This document shows positions 8,580-15,693 of a stretch of 35,544 nucleotides of DNA, in pieces; within the stretch, counting starts at the first letter, position 1, and each line of letters starts with the position of its first letter. The position numbers and the translations under genes were made by a program. Location: positions 1-35,544 of the forward strand of contig CANGZM010000006.1 in the NCBI GenBank assembly GCA_947458155.1, read 5' to 3'. The stretch is from Synechococcaceae cyanobacterium (GTDB taxonomy: Bacteria; Cyanobacteriota; Cyanobacteriia; PCC-6307; Cyanobiaceae). The notes below the pieces were generated by a model. The model was not told where the DNA came from. It made no database searches and saw only the letters and a program-made list of their open reading frames with translations.

Positions 8580-10283
8580 ATGCTCACTGGCCCCGATCTG
8601 CTCGCCAAGGTCAAGGAACTCGGTTCTGTGTCCAAGGCGGATCTGGTCCGCGGCTGCGGTTACGGGAGCATCAAAACGGATGGCTCCGAACTGCTGGATT
8701 TTGATGCCTTCAAAAAAGCGCACCACTTGGCGATGCGGGCAGCCAAAGCGGGTGGATCCCTCCTCCCGGTCGAGGCGGTGACTCGCAGGGAGAAAGCCAA
8801 GAAACTGGCGGCCCTAGGCCAGGGACCCTATGCCCTTGGTTTTGAGCCCAGCCATCGCAACGCCAGCCTGCAGGTTCAATACGCCGATCTGGCTAACGGC
8901 CAGGAAGCGCCCGATGCGGTGGCGGTGGCGGGTCGGGTGATGACCCGTAGGGTGATGGGCAAGCTGGCTTTTTTCACCCTGGCCGACGAAAGCGGCAGCA
9001 TCCAGTTGTTTCTGGATCGGGCCACCTTGGAGGCGGCCCATCCCGACAACCCGGAGGTGTTCAGCCAGCTGACCTCGCTGGTGGATGCGGGCGATTGGAT
9101 CGGCGTCCACGGCAGTCTCAAACGTACCGATCGCGGTGAGCTTTCGGTCAAGGTGACTAACTGGAACATGCTCAGCAAGTCCCTCCAGCCCCTTCCCGAT
9201 AAGTGGCATGGTCTGGCAGATATTGAAAAGCGCTACCGCCAGCGCTACCTCGATTTGATTGTTTCGCCCCAGACCCGGGAAACCTTCCGGCGCCGCGCCC
9301 GCATCGTCAGCACCATGCGCCGCTGGCTTGACGATCGGGGCTTCCTGGAGATCGAAACACCGGTGCTCCAGACCGAGGCCGGTGGAGCCGATGCCCGTCC
9401 CTTCACCACCCACCACAACGCCCTCGACCTGCCCCTCACCCTGCGCATCGCCACCGAACTCCACCTCAAACGGCTGGTGGTGGGTGGCTTCGAGCGGGTC
9501 TATGAGCTAGGCCGCATCTTCCGTAATGAGGGAATTAGCACCCGCCATAATCCCGAGTTCACCTCGGTGGAGATATACCAAGCTTATGCCGATTACGGCA
9601 CCATGATGGATCTCACCGAGCAACTTATTGTGGCGGCGGCCCGCGAGGTGTGCGGCGCTACCCAGATCACCTATCAAGACACCGCCATCGACCTCACGCC
9701 CCCCTGGCGGCGGGCCACAATGCACGATCTGGTGAAGCAGGCCACGGGTCTGGATTTCACTTGCTTCGAGGGGCCCGATCCGGCCGAAAGCCGTTCCCGG
9801 GCTGCCGCCGCCATGGCCGCGGCGGGCCTGGATGTGCCGGCCGGGGCCGATTCCCTGGGGCGGCTGCTGGTGGAGGCCTTCGAGCAGCGGGTGGAGGAAA
9901 CGCTGATCCAACCCACCTTCGTGCTCGATTACCCGCTGGAGAATTCCCCCCTGGCCCGGGCCCACCGCAGCAAGCCGGGTCTGGTGGAGCGTTTCGAGCT
10001 GTTCATCGTCGGTCGCGAAACCGCCAACGCCTTCAGCGAGCTGATCGACCCACTGGATCAGCGCCGCCGCCTCGAAGCTCAGCAGGAGCGCCGCCGCGCC
10101 GGTGACCCCGAGGCCCAGACCGTGGATGAGGATTTCCTCCAGGCCTTGGAGGTAGGCATGCCCCCCACCGGGGGCCTCGGCATTGGCATCGACCGCCTGG
10201 CGATGCTGCTCACCGACAGTGCTTCGATTCGAGACGTGATTGCGTTTCCGTTGTTGCGCCCGGAAACGGGACCCATGCAGTGA
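8580..10283 (+). CDS. lysS: Lysyl-tRNA synthetase (class II) with an N-terminal cyanobacterial AbrB-like extension
   Basis: [27 protein letters not shown], FEVxxP-type motifs and [14 protein letters not shown] identify LysS. Residues 1-~50 ([44 protein letters not shown]) resemble the N-terminus of cyAbrB proteins. Possible internal LysS starts: ATG 8733, GTG 8778. Confidence 0.95.
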   Translation: MLTGPDLLAKVKELGSVSKADLVRGCGYGSIKTDGSELLDFDAFKKAHHLAMRAAKAGGSLLPVEAVTRREKAKKLAALGQGPYALGFEPSHRNASLQVQYADLANGQEAPDAVAVAGRVMTRRVMGKLAFFTLADESGSIQLFLDRATLEAAHPDNPEVFSQLTSLVDAGDWIGVHGSLKRTDRGELSVKVTNWNMLSKSLQPLPDKWHGLADIEKRYRQRYLDLIVSPQTRETFRRRARIVSTMRRWLDDRGFLEIETPVLQTEAGGADARPFTTHHNALDLPLTLRIATELHLKRLVVGGFERVYELGRIFRNEGISTRHNPEFTSVEIYQAYADYGTMMDLTEQLIVAAAREVCGATQITYQDTAIDLTPPWRRATMHDLVKQATGLDFTCFEGPDPAESRSRAAAAMAAAGLDVPAGADSLGRLLVEAFEQRVEETLIQPTFVLDYPLENSPLARAHRSKPGLVERFELFIVGRETANAFSELIDPLDQRRRLEAQQERRRAGDPEAQTVDEDFLQALEVGMPPTGGLGIGIDRLAMLLTDSASIRDVIAFPLLRPETGPMQ

Positions 10284-10319
10284 GATAATGATGGGTAAGA
10301 ATGCTTTGTCTCACAGCCC

Positions 10320-10583
10320 ATGAGTGGCGAGCGCGTCGGTTTCCGGTTTCAACACGCCGATGCGGTGGTGAAGCGCAACCCCCAGGGGCGTTCCCGCCGG
10401 GGTTGGGTCATGGAGCCTGTTGAACAGACCACCAGTCGAGGCACCAAGATGCCCGCCTATCGCATTCGCTGGAGGGACAGCGAGCGCCCTGAAATTGTGC
10501 TCCAGCACATGCTCATCGCCGATCCCGATCCCACCCCACCACCGGAAGGGGTCAGCCTGGTGCCTCCAGCCCCCAAGGCCTGA
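10320..10583 (+). CDS. Conserved cyanobacterial hypothetical protein (87 aa)
   Basis: Complete ORF immediately after lysS, soluble composition (VGFRFQHADAVVKRNPQGRSRRGWVMEPVEQTTSRGTKMPAYRIRW); resembles a hypothetical I associate with picocyanobacterial genomes. Confidence 0.75.
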   Translation: MSGERVGFRFQHADAVVKRNPQGRSRRGWVMEPVEQTTSRGTKMPAYRIRWRDSERPEIVLQHMLIADPDPTPPPEGVSLVPPAPKA

Positions 10584-10623
10584 TCCCTTGGTCCGGCATC
10601 TGGCTTGCGATTGCTTCTCTTGG

Positions 10624-11421
10624 TCAGCTCCAGCCGCGTAGTTTGTAAACCACAAGCCCCATCAGTTCCCGCAGGTTTGTAGAAGTGTTGGACAGGGCTC
10701 CGGCGCTGGGGAGTACGTCATCCAGCAGGCTTGCGGCGGTACCACTACCGGTGCTGGCTTGGTTGACCACCTGGAAATCACAGGCCACCGGCACGATCTT
10801 CAGAGCCGTGAGCTGGCGAAAGGTGGCCACCGAACGGGGCAGGTGCCTGGCACTGGTGACGAGCAACACCGAGTGCCAGTTTCTGGCCGTCGCGATGGTC
10901 TGCAGGGCCCGGGCCTCTTCTGCGGTGTTGCGGGCTTGGTCGCTCATCAGGATGCGGTCGGCTTCCACCCCCAGCCAACGGGCCAAGGTTGCTGCCGATT
11001 GGGCCTCCGGGGGGGCTGGATCCTGGCCACGCAGGCTCACGACTCCTCCAGAGACCAGCAGCCACTGGGCCTTGTTCTCCCGCATCAGTTGCACTCCCGT
11101 CAGCAAGCGATCGCCGGCATCAGCGATCTCGACCCCCCGACGGGGAGGGAGGGGCGCCAAGACTCCGCCCCCAAGCACAAGCACCGCATCGGCTTTGGGG
11201 AGGATGGGGGGCACCAGGGCCAGGGCCCTTTGCTCGATCTCCCGTTGCATCGACCGGCTCACCCAGGGCATTGAGGCCACCCAAAGCAACAGCAGTGCCG
11301 CTGCCGACACCCAGGGACTCCAGCGCCGCTGCCGACCCAGTAGGGCAGCAAATTGCAGCAGCAGGGCCAGACTCAGGGGATAGAAGAAAGTGGGCAGCAG
11401 TTTGGCCAGCAAGAAGTCCAT
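10624..11421 (-). CDS. YdcF/SanA/ElyC family (DUF218) membrane-anchored protein
   Basis: Two N-terminal TM segments then ADAVLVLGGG, WLLVSGGVV, ARNTAEEARAL, LLVTSARHLPRSVATFRQ. Confidence 0.88.
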   Translation of the reverse strand: MDFLLAKLLPTFFYPLSLALLLQFAALLGRQRRWSPWVSAAALLLLWVASMPWVSRSMQREIEQRALALVPPILPKADAVLVLGGGVLAPLPPRRGVEIADAGDRLLTGVQLMRENKAQWLLVSGGVVSLRGQDPAPPEAQSAATLARWLGVEADRILMSDQARNTAEEARALQTIATARNWHSVLLVTSARHLPRSVATFRQLTALKIVPVACDFQVVNQASTGSGTAASLLDDVLPSAGALSNTSTNLRELMGLVVYKLRGWS

Positions 11422-11431
11422 CGCTGCTCGG

Positions 11432-11986
11432 TCAGCGCTGCATCTTGCGACGCAGCTCCTGGAGGTCCTGGTGGGTTTCGAAAGCGGTCCAATCGGATTC
11501 CAGATCGGCCTGGGGGGTGGATTTCGGCTTCGCCTGGCTTGCGGCCTTGCCGTCGCCTGGGGGGGAGGTTGACGCCTGGCCAGGGCCCCCGGCGCTCGCT
11601 GGGGCCATGTTGCGCAATTCCAGGTCGATGGCACTGAAGCGCTGGCCCACCTCCGCCAGGGTCTCCCAGCGACAGCGTCCCTGCTCCATCAATTCGTTGA
11701 TGTGGGCCTCAGCCCGATCGGCCAGGGCGTCGGCGCCGGCGCTGCGGGCCCGCCGCACCCGCTCTTGCCAGGCTCGGATTTCACTGGCCAGCCGTAACAA
11801 GCCCTGGCGTTGCAATTCTGCCTCTTGTTTCAGATCAAGACGCTGACGATGCAGGCTTTGCTGGCGTTCGCGGGCCTGTTGCTCGGCCAAGAGGGCTTCC
11901 TGTTGGGGATTGGACTTGAGAAAGGATTCGAGTTGCCGATCCAGGCGGGCTTCCAATTCCTCAAGCCAATTGCTGCTGCCGCTCAT
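11432..11986 (-). CDS. Coiled-coil protein of the type annotated 'hercynine metabolism protein'
   Basis: 184 aa, helical and charged; last gene of the egt-containing minus-strand run; ATGA overlap with the upstream 78-aa gene. Confidence 0.7.
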   Translation of the reverse strand: MSGSSNWLEELEARLDRQLESFLKSNPQQEALLAEQQARERQQSLHRQRLDLKQEAELQRQGLLRLASEIRAWQERVRRARSAGADALADRAEAHINELMEQGRCRWETLAEVGQRFSAIDLELRNMAPASAGGPGQASTSPPGDGKAASQAKPKSTPQADLESDWTAFETHQDLQELRRKMQR

Positions 11987-12219
11987 GGGTGCTGGGTGGC
12001 GGGGGCGCGGGTGATCAGGGGCGCTTCGATTTCTTGCTGCAAGGGAGTGATGGCAGCCTCGCGGGAGCGCAGCAACAGCTGGGTGAGGCGGGCGATGGCG
12101 CCTTCGCCCAAGTCTTGCCCAGAGATGCGATCGAAGGCTTGGCGGTAGAGCTCCTCCAGCTCTTCGATCAGTCCCTCCCGCAGCGAGCGCATCGCCTGGC
12201 GCTGGTCCTCACGACTCAT
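11983..12219 (-). CDS. Small helical protein of the type annotated 'hercynine metabolism small protein'
   Basis: 78 aa (MSREDQRQAMRSLREGLIEELEELYRQAFDRISGQDLGEGAIARLTQLLLRS) directly downstream of egtD. Confidence 0.7.
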   Translation of the reverse strand: MSREDQRQAMRSLREGLIEELEELYRQAFDRISGQDLGEGAIARLTQLLLRSREAAITPLQQEIEAPLITRAPATQHP

Positions 12220-12278
12220 GGCTGACTTCGCTGCAGGGTTGGATGGGCATGGTTGCAGTGCTGCTTAGGTTACTGCAA

Positions 12279-13307
12279 CTAGCTTTGGCCCAATAGGTGG
12301 AGCGACAGGTCGTCGTCGCCGTCGCTCCAGCGCCCCAAGGGATTCCAACCCGCCTCTGCCGCCAGGGCGAGGAAGGCTTCAGGGGTGTACTTAACGCTGT
12401 ATTCGGTGATCAGGGGCTCGCCGGCGCTAAAGCTCCAGCACCGGCCGGCCAGATCGACGATCTGGTTGCGGCGGCTGACCAGGGCCATGGCGATGCGGCT
12501 GGCGGTTGGCTCCCAGTGGGCCTGATAACGGAAGCTGGCAGGGTCGAAGTTGCCAGCCAGCTCGCGGTTGAGACGGCGCAGCAGATTGAAGGCGAAAGCT
12601 GCTGAAACTCCGGCGGCATCGTCGTAGGCCGCCTCCAGGCGGGCCGCTTCTCGGGGCTGGTCGATGCCGATCAATAGCCTGCTGCCTGGGCCCAGGAGCT
12701 CGGCAAAGCGACTTAACAACAATCGGGCCTGGGGCCGATCGAAGTTGCCCAGGGAGCTGCCTGGGTAGAAGCCCACCCGCGGCCGATCTTCCAGCAGGGG
12801 ATGGCGGGGCAGATTGTCGATGTTGGCGTAATCGCAGCAGATACCCAGCACCGGTACGTCCCGATGCCGCGCCTGCAGGGCCCGGCAGGCCGGCGCCAGG
12901 TGGTCGGCGCTGATGTCGAGGGCCACGTAGGCGGCCGGTCTCAGGGTCTTGAGCAGGGGCCCCACCTTGCGGAGATTGCCCGCACCGAATTCGACCAGAA
13001 CCGGTCGTTTGTCGATGCCTTGGCAAAGGGCCTGGGCCATTTCCCCGGCCCGTTCTTCAAGCAGCTTGGTTTCGTTGCGCGTCAGGCTGTATTCGGGTTG
13101 TTCGCAGATGCGCTCGAACAGCTGCGAACCCTCAGCGTCATAAAGAAACCAAGCTGGTAGCTGACGGGGGTGGCGAGACAAACCTTCGATCACCAACCTT
13201 TCCATGTCTGCCACTGCGGGATGGAGATCAATCAGCTCGGGCCCATCCGATTCGGGGCCCTCTGCGCTTTTGGCTTTGCCCGTGGGGCCTGCTAAAGGCA
13301 TGGTCAT
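12279..13307 (-). CDS. egtD: L-histidine N(alpha)-methyltransferase EgtD
   Basis: LPAWFLYDAEGSQLFERICEQPEYSLTRNETKLL, VEFGAGNLRKVGPLL, VGFYPGSSLGNFDR, LLIGIDQPR. ATG 13307 overlaps the egtB stop (ATGA). Confidence 0.94.
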   Translation of the reverse strand: MTMPLAGPTGKAKSAEGPESDGPELIDLHPAVADMERLVIEGLSRHPRQLPAWFLYDAEGSQLFERICEQPEYSLTRNETKLLEERAGEMAQALCQGIDKRPVLVEFGAGNLRKVGPLLKTLRPAAYVALDISADHLAPACRALQARHRDVPVLGICCDYANIDNLPRHPLLEDRPRVGFYPGSSLGNFDRPQARLLLSRFAELLGPGSRLLIGIDQPREAARLEAAYDDAAGVSAAFAFNLLRRLNRELAGNFDPASFRYQAHWEPTASRIAMALVSRRNQIVDLAGRCWSFSAGEPLITEYSVKYTPEAFLALAAEAGWNPLGRWSDGDDDLSLHLLGQS

Positions 13308-14680
13308 GACTGGCTGCCTTGGTGGGCCAGTCGTATGCCAGAGGCCATCCAGCGGCTCGCAGGTGGGAAGAAGTTGCGGTAAGTGCGCCGCTGGGGCCCA
13401 GAATGGCACTCCGGTGTCATGTAGCCACTGCCTCGCAGTACAAACTGGGAGCACATGAATTTGCCGTTGTATTCACCCACCGCACCTGGGGCTGGTGTGA
13501 ATCCTGGATAGGGACTGTAAGGGCTGCCGGTCCATTGCCACAACACTCCAAAGGCCTGGCCCAGGTCGGGCCCGAATCGTTCGCAGGCCACTTCCCATTC
13601 GGCCTCGCTGGCAAGGCGCTTGCCACACCAACGGGCATAGGCATCGGCCTCAAACCAGCTCAGATGGCGCACGGGGGCATGAGCCTGGCGGGGCTGGCGC
13701 CCCGCCAGGGTGAACTCGTCGTCTTCACGCCAGTAGCAGGGACCTTGCCATTGGCGTGCCTGGCATATCGCCCACCCCTCACTCATCCAGAGGTCGGGGC
13801 GTTGGTAGCCGCCGTCGGCCTGGAAGGCGGCGAATTCGGCGTTCGTCACCAGTTGATCGGCGATGGCGAAGGGTTCCAGCCAGACCCGGTGACGAGGCCC
13901 TTCGTTATCAAAATGGAATTCATCCAAATGCAAGCCCTCTCCCCCGCGGCCGATCGCCACCAGGCCTCCTGGGTGCTCCAACCAACCTGGGCGGTCCCTG
14001 GGCACTGACGTGCGCCAGCCGGCCCCAAAGTCGGCTTCCGGCCCTGCTGCCAAGGGGCGATAGCTGGGCTCGCAGGGGCTGCGGCTGAAGCCGTCGAGCA
14101 GGTCCATCAGCAGCAGTTCCTGGTGCTGCTGCTCGTGCTGCATGCCCAGTTCCACCAGCTTCTCCAGGGCCCCAGCCACTGCGGCCGGCCGCTGCGATTG
14201 GCCCTCCAGCAGGTGGGCCAGCCCGTCGTCGACCCGTCGACGCCAGTCCAGAATCGCGTCCAAGCCTGGCCGGGTCAGCAGACCCCTCTGGGGGCGCGGA
14301 TGGCGGGAGCCGGCGGCCTCGTAATAGGAATTGAACAGATGGCCCCAAAGGGGATCGAGGCCGGGCCACCCTTCAAGGTGGGGCGTCAGAACAAAACAAT
14401 CAAAAAACCAGTTCGTGTGGGCTAGGTGCCACTTGGGGGGACTGGCGTCCGGCATGCCCTGCAGGCACAGGTCCTCTGGCTCCAAGGGGGCCAGCAACTG
14501 CTCGCTTTGCTGGCGGATGGTGAGCCAGCGGTGGTTGCTGGAGAGGTCTACGGGCGGGCCACCATCTATCCCACACCCTAAGCAGACGCCGCTCCCCAGC
14601 CCCTGGTCGTTGGGGCGGGATCCCGTCCACAGCGGGCCCCCCTTACCATCACCTTCGCGATCGACACTGTCCGCCCCCAT
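13304..14680 (-). CDS. egtB: Ergothioneine biosynthesis protein EgtB (hercynine sulfoxide synthase, DinB/FGE-sulfatase fold)
   Basis: PPKWHLAHTNWFFDCFVL, HEQQHQELLLMDLL, PVRHLSWFEADAYARWCGKRLASEAEWE, QWTGSPYSPYPGF, VLRGSGYMTPECHSGPQRRTYRNFFPPASRWMASGIRLA. The start codon is uncertain; 14680 is the upper limit. Confidence 0.94.
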   Translation of the reverse strand: MGADSVDREGDGKGGPLWTGSRPNDQGLGSGVCLGCGIDGGPPVDLSSNHRWLTIRQQSEQLLAPLEPEDLCLQGMPDASPPKWHLAHTNWFFDCFVLTPHLEGWPGLDPLWGHLFNSYYEAAGSRHPRPQRGLLTRPGLDAILDWRRRVDDGLAHLLEGQSQRPAAVAGALEKLVELGMQHEQQHQELLLMDLLDGFSRSPCEPSYRPLAAGPEADFGAGWRTSVPRDRPGWLEHPGGLVAIGRGGEGLHLDEFHFDNEGPRHRVWLEPFAIADQLVTNAEFAAFQADGGYQRPDLWMSEGWAICQARQWQGPCYWREDDEFTLAGRQPRQAHAPVRHLSWFEADAYARWCGKRLASEAEWEVACERFGPDLGQAFGVLWQWTGSPYSPYPGFTPAPGAVGEYNGKFMCSQFVLRGSGYMTPECHSGPQRRTYRNFFPPASRWMASGIRLAHQGSQS

Positions 14681-14688
14681 CCACCGCC

Positions 14689-15693
14689 ATGGCCGGCATC
14701 ACTGATGGTTTCACGGGCGCCGTGGGCCGAACCCCCTTGATCCGGTTGCGGGCCCTCAGCGAGCTCACCGGTTGCGACATTCTCGGCAAGGCCGAATTCA
14801 TGAACCCTGGGGGCTCCGTCAAGGATCGGGCCGCCCTGGGCATCCTGCAGGCGGCCGAGGCCAATGGCCAGCTACATCCAGGTGGCACCGTGGTGGAAGG
14901 CACGGCTGGCAATACGGGGATCGGGTTGGCCCACCTCTGCAATGCCCGCGGATACCGCTGTCTGATCGTCATCCCTGAGACCCAGTCCGCCGAAAAGATC
15001 GCCCAACTGCGCATCCTGGGGGCGGAGGTCCGTACGGTGCCGGCTGTCCCCTATGCCAATCCCGACAATTACGTCAAGCTTTCGGGCCGTATTGCCGCCG
15101 AAACCCCTGGCGCTGTTTGGGCCAATCAATTTGACAACCTCGCCAACCGTCAGGCCCACTTCGACAGCACTGGCCCTGAGATCTGGGAGCAATGCGAAGG
15201 CCAGGTGGATGCCTGGGTTTCGGCGACTGGCACGGGGGGCACCTACGCCGGCGTCGCCCTTTTCCTCAAGGAGCGGAGCCCAAGCCTGCGGTGCGTCCTG
15301 GCCGATCCCTACGGCAGTGCTCTATATCAATGGGCGACCAGCGGCGAGTTGCGTTCCGAGGGCAGCTCGGTCACCGAGGGCATCGGCAACAGTCGCGTCA
15401 CCGCCAATCTCCAGGGAGCGCCGATCGATGACGCCGTGCGCATCGACGATCCCGAAGCCCTGCGCACGATTTACGAGCTGCTCTGGCAGGAGGGCCTTTA
15501 CATGGGAGGCTCGGTGGGCATCAATGTGGCTGCGGCTGTTGAGACCGCCCGCCGTCTCGGACCTGGCCACCGCATCGTCACCGTGCTTTGCGACAGCGGC
15601 GACCGTTATCGCTCCCGTCTCTACGACCGGGCTTGGCTGACCAGTAAGGGCTTGGAGATGCCTCACAAACCCGACCCGGAGCCCGGTCAATGA
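14689..15693 (+). CDS. Cysteine synthase (PLP-dependent, CysK/CysM family)
   Basis: VGRTPLIRLRALSE, NPGGSVKDRAALGIL, EGTAGNTGIGLAHL, ATGTGGTYAGVALFLKE, GGSVGINVAAAVETARRL. Confidence 0.93.
   Translation: MAGITDGFTGAVGRTPLIRLRALSELTGCDILGKAEFMNPGGSVKDRAALGILQAAEANGQLHPGGTVVEGTAGNTGIGLAHLCNARGYRCLIVIPETQSAEKIAQLRILGAEVRTVPAVPYANPDNYVKLSGRIAAETPGAVWANQFDNLANRQAHFDSTGPEIWEQCEGQVDAWVSATGTGGTYAGVALFLKERSPSLRCVLADPYGSALYQWATSGELRSEGSSVTEGIGNSRVTANLQGAPIDDAVRIDDPEALRTIYELLWQEGLYMGGSVGINVAAAVETARRLGPGHRIVTVLCDSGDRYRSRLYDRAWLTSKGLEMPHKPDPEPGQ

Noticed and set aside
8814-9464. 216-aa minus-strand ORF opposite lysS
   Set aside because: Antisense shadow of a conserved aaRS reading frame.
10989-11846. 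285-aa plus-strand ORF across the YdcF-like and coiled-coil genes
   Set aside because: Ser/Arg/Ala-rich shadow composition; the minus-strand frames have real domains and ATGA-linked neighbours.
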